64,000 bases of DNA from Streptomyces sp. KMM 9044 (GTDB lineage Bacteria > Actinomycetota > Actinomycetes > Streptomycetales > Streptomycetaceae). Numbering within the stretch: position 1 is the first letter of the stretch; every line of letters begins with the position of its first letter. The notes beneath the pieces are model-generated. The model did no database searches. It was not told where the DNA came from and saw only the letters and a program-made list of their open reading frames with translations. Position numbers and translations under genes: made by a program. The DNA is taken from contig NZ_CP113910.1 of assembly GCF_024701375.2 (NCBI RefSeq), forward strand, positions 6,324,001 to 6,388,000. The letters run 5' to 3'. Shown one piece after another: positions 1-9,528 of this stretch.

Positions 1-1248
1 GGCATCGCCGCGCACTGGAAGTACAAGCAGGAGGCCGTCGCCGGCGCCTCGAAGGTGCGCACCGACGCCGCCCCGGGCAGGTCCGGCAAGGCCGACAAGG
101 ACTCCGCCGGCGTCAACGACATGGCGTGGCTGCGGCAGCTGCTCGACTGGCAGAAGGAGACCGAGGACCCCGGAGAGTTCCTGGAGTCCCTGCGCTTCGA
201 CCTGTCCCGCAACGAGGTCTTCGTCTTCACCCCCAAGGGCGACGTCATCGCGCTCCCCGCGGGCGCCACCCCGGTGGACTTCGCGTACGCGGTCCACACA
301 GAGGTCGGCCACCGCACCATAGGAGCCCGGGTCAACGGCCGGCTCGTACCGCTCGAGTCGACCCTGGACAACGGCGACCTGGTGGAGGTCTTCACCTCCA
401 AGGCGGCCGGCGCGGGCCCCTCCCGGGACTGGCTCGGCTTCGTCAAGTCGCCGCGTGCCCGCAACAAGATCCGCGCCTGGTTCTCCAAGGAGCGCCGCGA
501 CGAGGCGATCGAGCAGGGCAAGGACGCCATCGTCCGCGCGATGCGCAAGCAGAACCTGCCGATCCAGCGCATCCTCACCGGCGACTCCCTGGTCACCCTC
601 GCGCACGAGATGCGCTACTCGGACATCTCCGCGCTGTACGCGGCGATCGGCGAGGGCCACGTCGCCGCGCAGAACATCGTCCAGAAGCTGGTGCAGGCCC
701 TCGGCGGCGAGGAGGCGGCCACCGAGGAGATCGACGAGTCGGTGCCGCCGGCCCGCGGCCGGGGACGCAAGCGCCGCTCCAACGCCGATCCCGGCGTCGT
801 CGTCAAGGGCGTCGACGACGTCTGGGTCAAGCTGGCCCGCTGCTGCACACCGGTCCCCGGCGACCCGATCATCGGCTTCGTCACCCGTGGCAGCGGCGTC
901 TCCGTCCACCGCAGCGACTGCGTGAACATCGACTCGCTCTCCCGTGAGCCCGAGCGCATCCTCGAGGTCGAGTGGGCGCCCTCCCAGTCCTCGGTGTTCC
1001 TCGTCGCCATCCAGGTGGAGGCCCTGGACCGCTCCCGCCTGCTCTCGGACGTCACCCGCGTGCTGTCCGACCAGCACGTCAACATCCTCTCTGCGGCTGT
1101 CCAGACCTCCCGTGACCGAGTCGCCACCTCCCGCTTCACCTTCGAGATGGGCGACCCGAAGCACCTCGGGCACGTCCTGAAGGCGGTGCGGGGCGTGGAG
1201 GGCGTCTACGACGTGTACCGGGTGAACTCGGCCCGCAACCGGACGTAG
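1..1248 (+). CDS. relA: RelA/SpoT-family (p)ppGpp synthetase/hydrolase, 3' part only
   Basis: The reading frame is open from base 1 and opens inside the end of the synthetase domain (HWKYK), so the HD hydrolase and most of the synthetase lie outside the window. What follows is the regulatory half: a TGS domain (around [20 protein letters not shown]), a helical region, a conserved-cysteine segment ([10 protein letters not shown] and HRSDC) and a C-terminal ACT domain ending at GVYDVYRV. RelA makes and removes the alarmone (p)ppGpp on amino-acid starvation; the C-terminal half senses the ribosome and uncharged tRNA. A strong hairpin follows the stop codon. The next gene converges on it. The family call is firm; only the 5' end is missing. 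Confidence 0.95.
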   Translation, partial: GIAAHWKYKQEAVAGASKVRTDAAPGRSGKADKDSAGVNDMAWLRQLLDWQKETEDPGEFLESLRFDLSRNEVFVFTPKGDVIALPAGATPVDFAYAVHTEVGHRTIGARVNGRLVPLESTLDNGDLVEVFTSKAAGAGPSRDWLGFVKSPRARNKIRAWFSKERRDEAIEQGKDAIVRAMRKQNLPIQRILTGDSLVTLAHEMRYSDISALYAAIGEGHVAAQNIVQKLVQALGGEEAATEEIDESVPPARGRGRKRRSNADPGVVVKGVDDVWVKLARCCTPVPGDPIIGFVTRGSGVSVHRSDCVNIDSLSREPERILEVEWAPSQSSVFLVAIQVEALDRSRLLSDVTRVLSDQHVNILSAAVQTSRDRVATSRFTFEMGDPKHLGHVLKAVRGVEGVYDVYRVNSARNRT

Positions 1249-1282
1249 GGTCCGTCCGGCCGCAGCGCACGACACGCACGGC

Positions 1283-1319
1283 AGAGGGGCTCCCGTACAC
1301 GCGGTACGGGAGCCCCTCT
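1283..1319. terminator. Bidirectional hairpin terminator between relA and the DUF349 gene
   Basis: Perfect 15-bp inverted repeat (agaggggctcccgta and its complement) with a 7-nt loop. It lies 34 bp after the relA stop and about 30 bp beyond the 3' end of the convergent DUF349 gene. There is no long T-tract, as is usual in Streptomyces. Confidence 0.8.
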
Positions 1320-1347
1320 CACCTCGCGGTGACGGTGACGGCGGTCG

Positions 1348-2577
1348 TCAGCCGCCGAACTCCTGCAGACCCTTCAGAGCCTGGTCCAGGAGTGCCTGGC
1401 GCCCCTCCAGCTCACTCTCGAGCTTCCGGGCCCTGGCGTCGTTGCCCTGCGCCCGTGCCTGCTCGATCTGGCCCTTCAGCTTGTCCACGGCCGCCTGGAG
1501 CTGACCGGTCAGACCCTCGGCACGCGCGCGGGCCTCCGGGTTGCTCCGGCGCCACTCGGCCTCCTCGGCCTCCTGCATGGCCCGCTCGACGGTGTGCATC
1601 CGGCCCTCGACCTTCGGCCGGGCGTCCCGCGGCACGTGGCCGATGGCTTCCCACCGCTCGTTGAGCGCGCGGAACACGGCGCGGGCGGCCTTCAGGTCCG
1701 TGATCGGCAGGAGCTTCTCGGCCTCCCCGGCCAGCTCCTCCTTGAGCTTGAGATTCTCCGTCTGCTCCGCGTCACGCTCGGCGAAGACCGAGCCGCGAGC
1801 GGCGAAGAAGACGTCCTGGGCACCGCGGAAGCGGTTCCACAGGTCCTCCTCGTGCTCGCGCTGGGCGCGGCCCGCGGTCTTCCACTCCGACATCAGGTCC
1901 CGGTAGCGCGCCGCCGTCGCACCCCAGTCCGTCGACTTCGACAGCGTCTCGGCCTCCGCGACCAGACGTTCCTTGGTCTTGCGGGCCTCCTCGCGCTGCG
2001 CGTCCAGGTGCGCGAAGTGCTGCTTGCGCCGCTTGGAGAACGCCGACCGCGCGTGTGAGAAGCGGTGCCACAGCTCGTCGTCGGACTTGCGGTCCAGTCG
2101 CGGCAGGCCCTTCCAGGTGTCCACCAGCGCCCGCAGCCGCTCACCGGCCGCCCGCCACTGGTCGGAACCCGCCAGCTCCTCCGCCTCGGCGACCAGAGCC
2201 TCCTTGGCCTTGCGCGCCTCGTCGGACTGCTTCGCCCGCTGCGCCCTGCGCTCCTCGCGCCGGGCGTCCACCAGCTCCACGAGCTTGTCCAGCCGCACCC
2301 GGAGGGCAGCCAGGTCACCGACCGCGTGATGGGCGTCGACCTGCTCGCGCAGGTGCCCGATCGCCGTCGTGGCGTCCTTCGAGGACAGGTCGGTGGTCCT
2401 CACCCGCTTCTCGAGGAGGCCGATCTCCACAACCAGGCCCTCGTACTTGCGCTCGAAGTAGGCCAGAGCCTCCTCGGGGGAGCCCGCCTGCCAGGAACCG
2501 ACGACCTGCTCTCCGTCGGCCGTACGCACGTACACGGTCCCCGTCTCGTCGACGCGGCCCCACGGGTCGCTGCTCAC
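1348..2577 (-). CDS. DUF349 domain-containing coiled-coil protein
   Basis: A 409-residue, highly charged, helical protein starting at GTG (MSSDPWGRVDETG). After about 60 N-terminal residues it carries several tandem DUF349-type units, recognisable by repeated W-K and LWNRF/LWHRF signatures (for example DELWHRFSHARSAF and EDLWNRFRGAQDVF). It ends in a Lys/Glu-rich predicted coiled coil. No enzyme motif, signal peptide or membrane segment is visible. Proteins of this family are conserved in actinobacteria next to relA and the cyclophilin gene, but I know no assigned function. It converges on relA and shares its terminator. 136 bp separate its start from the end of the upstream cyclophilin gene. 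Confidence 0.85.
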   Translation of the reverse strand: MSSDPWGRVDETGTVYVRTADGEQVVGSWQAGSPEEALAYFERKYEGLVVEIGLLEKRVRTTDLSSKDATTAIGHLREQVDAHHAVGDLAALRVRLDKLVELVDARREERRAQRAKQSDEARKAKEALVAEAEELAGSDQWRAAGERLRALVDTWKGLPRLDRKSDDELWHRFSHARSAFSKRRKQHFAHLDAQREEARKTKERLVAEAETLSKSTDWGATAARYRDLMSEWKTAGRAQREHEEDLWNRFRGAQDVFFAARGSVFAERDAEQTENLKLKEELAGEAEKLLPITDLKAARAVFRALNERWEAIGHVPRDARPKVEGRMHTVERAMQEAEEAEWRRSNPEARARAEGLTGQLQAAVDKLKGQIEQARAQGNDARARKLESELEGRQALLDQALKGLQEFGG

Positions 2578-2713
2578 AGCGCCTCCTCCACATGATGCCT
2601 GCGGGGGCTCTGCTGCCCCCGGGCATCGTCCACAGTTTTCGTCACGGCCAATCTAGGCGACCGACGGGATGCCTGTCCGCATCCCGCGCGACCGAAATTC
2701 CGCGGTGAAGCGG

Positions 2714-3541
2714 TCAGGATTCGCTGACAGTGGCCTTGTCGATGACGACCGTCGCGTTGGGGGCACCGTCACCCGCTCCGGTGCTGTCACCGGCCTCGGC
2801 GATCTTCTTCAGGACCTTCAGGCCGTCCGCCGAGACGGTGCCGAACGGCGTGTAGCTCGGCGGCAGCGGACTGTCCTCGTACACCAGGAAGAACTGGCTG
2901 CCGCCGCTGTCCTTCTGCCCGGTGTTCGCCATGGCCACGGTGCCCGCAGGGTAGGTGTCGTCCTTGAGGCTCTTGTCCTTCAGGTTCTCGTCCGGAATCG
3001 TGTAGCCGGGGCCGCCGGTGCCGGTGCCCGTCGGGTCACCGCACTGCAGCACGTAGATGCCGTTGGTGGTGAGCCGGTGGCACGTGCTGTGGTCGAAGTA
3101 GCCCTCACCCGCGAGGAACTCGAACGAGTTGACGGTGTGCGGGGCCGCCGACGCCTTCAGCGCCATGTCGATCGTGCCGCAGGTCGTCTCGAGCGTCATC
3201 GTGTACTTCGCCGACTCGTCGATGGACATCGCCGGCTCCTTCTTCCAGGTCTTCGAGGCGACCTTGCCCTCCGCCGGCTTCTCGCACGGATCGGGCGCCT
3301 TGCTCGGCGCCTCGGCGCTGGGTGTGGCCTCCGCGTTCGCGTTGGACTTGTCCTGGTCCTCGTCCTGGTCGAACGCCCCGGCCGTGTACAGCCCGAGGCT
3401 GCCGACCAGGACCACACCGAGGGCGGACGCGATCACCGAGTTGCGGACCCGCGACTTGCGGCGCGCCTCGGTACGCCGCTGCTGCTGCCGCAAGAACTTC
3501 TCCCGGGCGAGCTGACGCCGCCGCTGCTCCTGGCTGACCAC
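2714..3541 (-). CDS. Membrane-anchored cyclophilin-type peptidyl-prolyl isomerase
   Basis: 275 residues. A basic cytoplasmic N-terminus (EQRRRQLAREKF) leads into one membrane segment at about residues 34-56, then an acidic low-complexity linker, then a cyclophilin domain from about residue 105 with the signatures FDHSTCHRLTTNGIYVLQCGD, GTVAMANTGQ and SGGSQFFLVYED. It should catalyse cis-trans isomerisation of Xaa-Pro bonds outside the membrane. The usual FHR motif reads CHR here. I chose the GTG at 3541 because GAGGAG sits just upstream; the ATG at 3556 is in frame but overlaps that site. The gene is divergent from the MBL-fold gene. Confidence 0.85.
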   Translation of the reverse strand: MVSQEQRRRQLAREKFLRQQQRRTEARRKSRVRNSVIASALGVVLVGSLGLYTAGAFDQDEDQDKSNANAEATPSAEAPSKAPDPCEKPAEGKVASKTWKKEPAMSIDESAKYTMTLETTCGTIDMALKASAAPHTVNSFEFLAGEGYFDHSTCHRLTTNGIYVLQCGDPTGTGTGGPGYTIPDENLKDKSLKDDTYPAGTVAMANTGQKDSGGSQFFLVYEDSPLPPSYTPFGTVSADGLKVLKKIAEAGDSTGAGDGAPNATVVIDKATVSES

Positions 3542-3721
3542 CGGGTTACTCCTCATGCCTCTCGTGTGCCGACCGAATACGCGTGCGGGCGGCGGGCCGA
3601 CTGACTGCGTGTGTCCCGTACCGTATATGGGTTGGCTGAGGAAACGGCAGCGCCGGTAGGCTCTGCCCACGGGCGCGAGCCCCGTGGCAAGCCTCCCGTA
3701 CCGACACAACGAAGGACGAAC

Positions 3722-4438
3722 GTGCTCATTGCCGGGTTCCCCGCCGGGGCCTGGGGGACGAACTGTTATCTCGTCGCCCCCGCCGCCGGTGAGGAGTGCG
3801 TGATCATCGACCCCGGCCATCAGGCCGCCCCCGGAGTCGAGGAGGCGGTCCGCAAGCACCGGCTGAAGCCCGTCGCCGTCGTCCTCACCCACGGCCACAT
3901 CGACCACGTGGCCTCGGTCGTCCCCGTGTGCGGCGCGCACGACGTGCCGGCCTGGATCCACCCCGACGACCGGTACATGATGAGCGACCCCGAGAAGGGC
4001 ATCGGCCGTGCCATCGGCATGCCGCTCATGGGCGAGCTGAGCGTCGGGGAACCGGCCGACGTCAAGGAACTGGCCGACGGAGCCAAGCTCGGCCTGGCCG
4101 GACTGGAGCTGACGGTCGCGCACGCGCCGGGCCATACCAGGGGGTCGGTGGCCTTCGGCCTGCCCGAGGCGGCGGACATCCCGCCGGTGTTCTTCTCGGG
4201 CGACCTACTGTTCGCCGGCTCCGTCGGACGCACCGACCTGCCCGGCGGTGACATGGCCGACCTGCTCGACTCGCTGGCCCGCGTGTGCCTGCCGCTCGAC
4301 GACTCGACCGTGGTGCTGTCCGGACACGGCCCCCAGACGACCATCGGCCAGGAGCGCGCCACCAACCCGTATCTGCGGCAGGTGACGGCGGACCGTCAAG
4401 GACGCGGCGCCGCCGAAGCTCCCCGACGAGGAATGTGA
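3722..4438 (+). CDS. MBL-fold metallohydrolase (glyoxalase II-like)
   Basis: 238 residues from a GTG preceded by GAAGGAC. The metal-binding motif THGHIDH is at residues 56-62, followed by the later ligands in HAPGHTRGS and SGDLLF and a C-terminal SGHGP motif. This is the metallo-beta-lactamase fold of the glyoxalase II branch, normally a di-metal thioester or related hydrolase. The substrate cannot be deduced. It ends 11 bp before hisS and is probably cotranscribed with it. No signal peptide, so cytoplasmic. Confidence 0.88.
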   Translation: MLIAGFPAGAWGTNCYLVAPAAGEECVIIDPGHQAAPGVEEAVRKHRLKPVAVVLTHGHIDHVASVVPVCGAHDVPAWIHPDDRYMMSDPEKGIGRAIGMPLMGELSVGEPADVKELADGAKLGLAGLELTVAHAPGHTRGSVAFGLPEAADIPPVFFSGDLLFAGSVGRTDLPGGDMADLLDSLARVCLPLDDSTVVLSGHGPQTTIGQERATNPYLRQVTADRQGRGAAEAPRRGM

Positions 4439-4449
4439 CAAGACCTTCC

Positions 4450-5712
4450 GTGAGCACCTTCAAGGCCCCCAAGGGCACCTACGACCTGATCCCGCCGGAC
4501 AGCGCCAAGTACCTCGCCGTCCGCGAGGCCATCGCCGCCCCGCTGCGCGGCTCCGGCTACGGCTACGTCGAGACGCCCGGCTTCGAGAACGTCGAGCTGT
4601 TCGCGCGCGGTGTCGGTGAGTCCACCGACATCGTCACCAAGGAGATGTACGCCTTCGAGACCAAGGGCGGCGACCGGCTCGCCCTACGGCCCGAGGGCAC
4701 GGCCTCCGTGCTGCGCGCGGCTCTCGAGGCCAACCTGCACAAGGCGGGCAACCTCCCGGTCAAGCTCTGGTACTCCGGCTCGTACTACCGCTACGAGCGC
4801 CCTCAGAAGGGCCGCTACCGTCACTTCTCCCAGGTCGGCGCCGAGGCGATCGGGGCCGAGGACCCGGCGCTCGACGCCGAGCTGATCATCCTTGCCGACC
4901 AGGCGTACCGCTCCCTGGGGCTCAGGGAATTCCGCATCCTGCTGAACTCCCTGGGAGACAAGGAGTGCCGCCCCGTCTACCGTGCCGCGCTCCAGGACTT
5001 CCTGCGCGGTCTCGACCTGGACGAGGACACCCTGCGCCGCGCGGAGATCAACCCGCTGCGTGTCCTGGACGACAAGCGGGAGGCGGTGCAGAAGCAGCTG
5101 ACCGGCGCCCCGCTGCTGCGCGACTACCTGTGCGACGCCTGCAAGGCGTACCACGAGGAGGTCCGCGAGCTGCTCACGGCCGCGGGCGTCGCCTACGAGG
5201 GCGACCCCAGGCTGGTGCGGGGGCTGGACTACTACACGCGCACCACCTTCGAGTTCGTCCACGACGGTCTGGGCTCCCAGTCCGCGGTGGGCGGCGGAGG
5301 CCGCTACGACGGTCTCTCGGAGATGATCGGCGGCCCCGCGCTGCCGTCCGTCGGCTGGGCGCTCGGCGTCGACCGCACCGTGCTGGCCCTGGAGGCAGAG
5401 GGCGTCGAGCTCGAACTCCCGGCCACCACCAGCGTGTTCGCCGTCCCGCTCGGCGAGGAGGCCCGCCGGGTACTGTTCGCCAAGGTCACCGAACTGCGCA
5501 AGAACGGCGTCGCCGCCGACTTCGCCTACGGCGGCAAGGGCCTGAAGGCGGCGATGAAGGCAGCCAACCGCTCGGGCGCGCGCTACGCCCTGGTGCTCGG
5601 CGAGCGCGACCTCGCCGAGGGAGTCGTCCAGCTCAAGGACATGGATTCCGGCGAGCAGACCGCGGTGGGCGTCAACGAGATCGTGGCCGAGCTGGAGGCC
5701 CGGCTCGGCTGA
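4450..5712 (+). CDS. hisS: Histidyl-tRNA synthetase
   Basis: 420 residues. Class II synthetase motifs are clear: motif 2 region ([19 protein letters not shown]), the histidine-specific signature [15 protein letters not shown], and motif 3 near [13 protein letters not shown], followed by an anticodon-binding C-terminal domain (about 330-420). It charges tRNA(His) in the cytoplasm. The GTG at 4450 is the start: the protein then begins [18 protein letters not shown] as in the family. An in-frame extension upstream overlaps the MBL gene and is not homologous. Normal length; a 12-bp-stem terminator follows and the accessory island starts right after it. Confidence 0.96.
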   Translation: MSTFKAPKGTYDLIPPDSAKYLAVREAIAAPLRGSGYGYVETPGFENVELFARGVGESTDIVTKEMYAFETKGGDRLALRPEGTASVLRAALEANLHKAGNLPVKLWYSGSYYRYERPQKGRYRHFSQVGAEAIGAEDPALDAELIILADQAYRSLGLREFRILLNSLGDKECRPVYRAALQDFLRGLDLDEDTLRRAEINPLRVLDDKREAVQKQLTGAPLLRDYLCDACKAYHEEVRELLTAAGVAYEGDPRLVRGLDYYTRTTFEFVHDGLGSQSAVGGGGRYDGLSEMIGGPALPSVGWALGVDRTVLALEAEGVELELPATTSVFAVPLGEEARRVLFAKVTELRKNGVAADFAYGGKGLKAAMKAANRSGARYALVLGERDLAEGVVQLKDMDSGEQTAVGVNEIVAELEARLG

Positions 5713-5735
5713 CTTCCGTCCCTGCCCCCACGCGC

Positions 5736-5776
5736 ACGAAGGCGCCGTCGTGCCCCGAAAGCACCGGCGCCTTCGT
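5736..5776 (+). terminator. hisS terminator hairpin
   Basis: Perfect 12-bp stem (acgaaggcgccg at 5736-5747 pairing with 5765-5776) with a 17-nt loop, 23 bp after the hisS stop. It is the last piece of core sequence before the island. Confidence 0.7.
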
Positions 5777-5887
5777 CGTCGATGCGCGTCGTCGCGTCAA
5801 TGCCTCGGACGTCGATTCCCTCGATCGGGGACTTAGTGGTCCGCTCCGTAAGTCCTTCGGGGGTTGACTGCGGAGGCGGTGCTGTGG

Positions 5888-6663
5888 AGGCGGCTAGCGC
5901 TGCGTCAGGCAACGTTGGCCCCGTCGTGCGCCTGGCCGCGCTCTTCCGGGTCACCCATGCGGGGCCACTCCGCGGCCGATCCTGCGCCTTGCCCTGCACC
6001 GCGCCGGACACCGATCCTCCCGGACAGGCCCGCCTGACGTGGGCGCTAGCATTGCGCCATGGGCCGGGGCAAACAGCGCAGCAGGGTCACGAACCCACGC
6101 TGGCAGTGGCCGTCCGGCGACGAAGAGGCGCCGGAGCTGGCCGACTTCAAGAACGTCTGCTTCGAGGTCGCTCGCCAAACCGGTGGGCACGTCGAGTCGG
6201 CGTCCGACGGTCGCTTCCCGCCCAACTTCCACCACGTGGTGATCACTTTCCGTGATCGCCGGGTGGCGGTCCTGTGCCATCAGGCCCTGGCGCTGCTCGC
6301 CCTGGCGACCCCTCCCGTCGAGTCGTCGATCTGGCCGCTTTCTTTCGTCGACGACCCCGCCATTGGACCGACCATCGCGGCCCTGTTGCGGGTTCGCCTG
6401 CTGACGGCGGCCGAGCTGGAACTGGACTGGTCACGGGCGGCCACCCACCCGCCGGCGGAGGTGGCCCACGAGGAGGATCTGAAGTACTGGCGGCCTGGAT
6501 CTGTCGGTGACGTGATCTTCAACATGTGGGACTGACCAGTGCCGGTCGGCAGGTGTGTCCGGGAGAATCGGCGCCCGGCGCGGTGCAGGGCAAGGCGCAG
6601 GATCGGCCGCGGAGTGGCGCGTTACGTCACACAACAGGGCCAGCGTTGCTTGATGCGGCACTC
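5888..6663. mobile_element. Small inverted-repeat element carrying one gene
   Basis: About 776 bp inserted into the IS630 relic. The two ends are imperfect inverted repeats of ~125 bp: an outer ~30 bp (ggcaacgttggcc on the left against ggccagcgttgc on the right) and an inner perfect ~43-bp block (core ggccgatcctgcgccttgcc at about 5973 and its complement at about 6590). Between them lies one gene (6059-6535) and no recognisable transposase. It could be a non-autonomous transposable element with a passenger gene. I do not recognise the ends. Confidence 0.6.
6059..6535 (+). CDS. Hypothetical protein, passenger of the inverted-repeat element
   Basis: 158 residues from ATG (MGRGKQRSRVTNPRWQWP). 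I do not recognise a family. The N-terminus is basic, the centre has an HHVVITFRDRRVAVL beta-like stretch and a short hydrophobic helix (HQALALLALATPP), and the C-terminus is acidic (EVAHEEDLKYWRPGSVGD). No signal peptide or catalytic motif stands out. Codon use is Streptomyces-like. It is the only open frame between the inverted repeats at 5888-6058 and 6536-6663, so it probably moves with them. The function is unknown. Confidence 0.55.
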   Translation: MGRGKQRSRVTNPRWQWPSGDEEAPELADFKNVCFEVARQTGGHVESASDGRFPPNFHHVVITFRDRRVAVLCHQALALLALATPPVESSIWPLSFVDDPAIGPTIAALLRVRLLTAAELELDWSRAATHPPAEVAHEEDLKYWRPGSVGDVIFNMWD

Positions 6664-6865
6664 GTCAGATGTCGGGGGCGGCGAGGTGGAGTCGGCAGGC
6701 GCAGTCGAGGGCGTCTGCGGTTCAGGGTGCCTGTGGCGCTGCCGGTGGGCAGCATGGAGTTCCCAGAGGGCGTTCATCCAGATTTTCTCCTGAATGCGGC
6801 TTTCATCGCTGCCCTAATTTGGGGCCTTTGATCGCGTGCGCAACATTTACACTGCATCCGACAGG

Positions 6866-7865
6866 GAGGGGCGGTGTCCATCTCATCCGCTTCCATGCCC
6901 GGAAGTACGTCTGATTTGAGAATGCTCCAGACTCTCCTAACGATCGGCGGAACGCTGCCTTCCGAGCATCGATGTGATCGATCTTGGGCGTGAGTCAGCG
7001 CAAGCCATACCCCAGTGACCTGTCCGACGCCTGATGGGCCTTGATCGAGCCGACCTTGACGGCCTGGCGACAGGCCCGGCTCGACCGCCGGCCCACGGGT
7101 GCGCCGGCCAAAGTCGAACTGCGCGATGTGTTCAACGCGATCCTCTACGTGAACCGCACCGGAATCCCCTGGAAATACCTCCCCCACGACTTCCCGAGCC
7201 ACGGCACCGCCTACTTCTACTACGCCGCCTGGCGCGACGAGGGAATATTCGAACAGCTCAACTACGACCTCGTCGGCCTCGCCCGGGTGAAGGATGGGCG
7301 CAAGCCCGAACCGACGGCCTCCGTGATCGACACCCAGAGCGTGAAGACCTCCTCCAACGTGCCTGTGACCAGCCAGGGAACGGATGCGGCGAAGAAGATC
7401 GTCGGCAGGAAGCGAGGCATCCTCACCGACACGATCGGGCTCCTCCTCGCCGTGACCGTCACCGCCGCGAGCCTCTCCGAGAACGCTGTAGGAATTCGCC
7501 TTCTCGACCGGGCCAAGGAGGCCTATCCGACCATCTCCAAAAGCTGGGTCGACACCGGCTTCAAGAACGCCGTCATCGAGCACGGAGCCAGCCTCGGAAT
7601 CGACGTCGAAGTCGTCAACAGAAACCCAGGCGTTCGCGGATTTCACGTAGTCAAAAGGCGCTGGGTAGTGGAGCGAAGCATCGGATGGATCATGATGCAC
7701 CGCCGCCTTGCCCGCGACTACGAGACGCTGCCCTCCAGCTCCAAAGCCATGATCCACATCGCCTCGATCGACAACCTCGCCAAGCGTATAACGGGCGAAG
7801 TCACACCCACCTGGCGAGGAACCTACTAGGAGATAAAGGGCAATTCATCTAGATCAAACGCCCTC
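6866..7865 (+). mobile_element. IS5-family element, ends approximate
   Basis: Contains a single IS5-type transposase gene (6990-7829). Candidate imperfect ends are gaggggcggtgtcc at about 6866 and the complement of caaacgccctc near 7865, but they match poorly and I see no clear target duplication. The right junction must lie between about 7833 and 7860, because a truncated regulator gene starts reading there. Confidence 0.5.
6990..7829 (+). pseudogene. IS5-family DDE transposase with an in-frame stop
   Basis: The natural start is GTG 6990 (reading VSQRKPYPSDLSDA), but codon 15 is TGA (7032-7034), one base change away from CGA. After it the frame continues WALIEPTLTAWRQ and runs 260 further residues with the family features: GIPWKYLP, SVIDTQSVKTS (first Asp), a middle Asp segment SWVDTGFKN, and RRWVVERSIGWIMMHRRL (catalytic Glu). 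A start at TTG 7041 would drop the N-terminus. Either the enzyme is dead or it is made from an internal start. It closed off the 5' end of the next gene. Confidence 0.75.
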
Positions 7866-8739
7866 TGACAGCTACAAGAGCGTCGCCTCCCAACTCCCTG
7901 GCCTTCTACGGGACGCCAACAGCGCGGTCGCCTACTACGACAATGGTGAGGAACACCGTCAGGCGCTTCTGGCCCGAGCTGAAGCCCTGCAACTGGCAGG
8001 GCGGTACCTGACTCAGGTCCGGCAGTACGACCTCGGCTACACCGCCCTGGCCGGGGCGATCACCGACGCCCGCCGTGCCGCAGACACCCTCACCGCAGCA
8101 TCCGGCGTGATCGGCATGTGCTGGCTGCTTTTGCGCCAGGGCCGACTGGACGAGGCAGAAACCCTCGCCGCCCAGACCGCCGACATGATCGAGCCGAGGC
8201 TGTCCAGGGCCACCCCCGACGAATGCGCGGCGTGGGGCTGGCTGGCACTACGGGCTGCGGCTGCCGCAGGCCGCAACAACCGCCCGCAGGAGGCCCGCCA
8301 CTACCACCGCGTGGCCACCACGGCGGCATCAGCGGTGGGACGGGAACACACCGGCTCGTTCTTCCGGCACTGGACGACTTTCGGTCCGCTGACCGTCGGT
8401 ATGAAGGGCGTGGAGGACGCCATGGTCGTAGGGGACGCGCGGACCGTTGTCTGCAAGGCCGGCGAGGACGCACTGTCGCCGAAGGCGTGGAAGAGCACCG
8501 GGCGGCCGAGTGACGACAACTGGAACCGCCACCGCATGGACGTAGCACGCGCCCACGCCCGTACCGGCGACCTGACCGCGGCCATGGACGAGCTGACTGG
8601 AGTACGCCGAGCATCCCCCCAGTGGCTCCAGCATCAGCACGTGGCCGCCGAGACCATGCAGGAGATCCTGAAGAAGCGCAAGCGCACCCTCACCGCCGCG
8701 ATGCGCGACATGGCCTCCTACCTGGGCGTCGTCGGATAG
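7837..8739 (+). pseudogene. XRE-type regulator with TPR-like C-terminus, 5' end lost
   Basis: The frame is open without a start from the IS5 junction and gives about 295 residues beginning near TPSDSYKSVASQLPGLLRDANS. It is all helical, with TPR-like repeats (RAEALQLAGRYLTQVRQYDLGY, LLLRQGRLDEAETLAAQTAD, ARAHARTGDLTAAMDEL). This is the layout of the long Streptomyces helix-turn-helix regulators, whose N-terminal XRE domain is missing here. An ATG at 8107 would give a 210-residue product, but homology clearly extends upstream of it. The downstream genes (123-residue protein, DUF7848) are its usual kind of partner. The IS5 insertion with loss of the left part is the likely cause. Confidence 0.68.
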
Positions 8740-8864
8740 TCACCACGCAGCGCAGCACTTCGCACACCCTGTGTCGCAAACTGCCCTGGTCCATACATGG
8801 AGTGACGGTCAGTCAGCTCCTACGGTCACCGTGTCTCTATCAGCGACCCAGCCGGGGGTGCACG

Positions 8865-9236
8865 GTGACCAAACCCAGGAGCGACGTGGACCGCATGCGA
8901 CGCAGGGAGCTGTACGACGCGGCAGCAGGCGTGGCCGGTCCCCGCTTACTCCCGTGGACCACCCCGGACGGGAACCCCTGCTACCTCAGCACCGACGGCA
9001 GGGGCTACCTGTCCACACTCGCCGACAGCATCGAAGCCGTCCAACTCGGCATGGGCGAAGAACTGCTGGAACACGCTCGCGAAGTCCTGGCGCCCGGCGC
9101 ACGAGCCCTGTCGGCCACCGAGTATCGCTGGCTCGCCTTACGGCTGGCCGAAGCCCTCACCGACGCGCTCCGGGTGGCTGAATCGCGAGGACAGCGCATC
9201 CCCGACCCGCAGGAAGAGGCGGCCGAGCATGCCTGA
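8865..9236 (+). CDS. Hypothetical actinobacterial protein, regulator-cassette partner
   Basis: 123 residues from GTG 8865, preceded by GGGGG (the track of upstream codons is open but has no good start). The protein starts MTKPRSDVDRMRRRELY, contains a PWTTPDGNPCYLSTDGRGYLS segment, then two amphipathic helices. No catalytic motif, signal or membrane segment. Its stop overlaps the next start by 8 bp, so the two are translationally coupled. The family is unknown to me beyond its recurrence next to long XRE regulators in Streptomyces. The function is not assigned. Confidence 0.6.
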   Translation: MTKPRSDVDRMRRRELYDAAAGVAGPRLLPWTTPDGNPCYLSTDGRGYLSTLADSIEAVQLGMGEELLEHAREVLAPGARALSATEYRWLALRLAEALTDALRVAESRGQRIPDPQEEAAEHA

Positions 9237-9504
9237 CCCGGCAACCACCGGCACGCCAGCCCGCAAGCGCTACCGCTTCCGCGAGTACCACGTGACCGCG
9301 GTCGTGGACCCTATGACCCTGCCCACCTTCGCGGCCGTCTGCGTTACCGGCGAAGACCAGGACTGCGGCGCTACCTCCGGCGAACTCCACGCCGAGGACG
9401 AACTGACCCGCTGGATCGCCGAGCACTGCGCCGGGACCGGCCACGACTTCTACCACCGGACCACCCGCGCCATCCTCCGGGCTGAACCCGGCGCCTGGCA
9501 GTAG
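9229..9504 (+). CDS. DUF7848-type small protein
   Basis: 91 residues (MPDPATTGTPARKRYRFREY). It has a beta-rich core YRFREYHVTAVVDP, then CVTGEDQDCGA and an ending HDFYHRTTRAILRAEPG. The same pattern (aromatic-rich start, two spaced Cys, WI/WV...H, TYRE/YHRTTR) is seen in the minus-strand gene at 15158-15394, so the two are relatives. The paired cysteines and the histidine hint at a small metal-binding fold, but that is inference. Coupled to the gene before it. Copy A of the ~160-bp repeat starts 25 bp after its stop. Confidence 0.65.
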   Translation: MPDPATTGTPARKRYRFREYHVTAVVDPMTLPTFAAVCVTGEDQDCGATSGELHAEDELTRWIAEHCAGTGHDFYHRTTRAILRAEPGAWQ

Positions 9505-9528
9505 CGGCCCTTCCGCCGCCCGTACGTC

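Larger units (their letters stand above)
5835..6765. mobile_element. Relic of an IS630-family element, split by a second insertion
   Basis: Bases 5835-5887 match, with four differences in 53 bp, the outer end of the intact IS630 element at 18108-19785 (its right end read inward, starting agtggtccgc and ending gcggtgctgtgg). The match then stops and resumes at about 6664-6765, which aligns with the next part of the same element, the 3' part of its passenger gene (here on the minus strand, decayed and with no usable frame). Bases 5888-6663 are therefore an insertion. The transposase part is missing. The relic lies in the opposite orientation to the right end of the intact copy, so the two bracket the island. 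Beyond 6765 to about 6865 I see no feature. Confidence 0.72.

Noticed and set aside
5713..5834. tRNA or att site at the left island edge
   Set aside because: No cloverleaf could be folded and no tRNA fragment is duplicated at the right edge; the edges are IS630 ends.
6990..7040. Programmed read-through of TGA 7032 as a normal feature of the IS
   Set aside because: IS5 relatives have a sense codon here and no stimulatory structure is visible; a point mutation is simpler.
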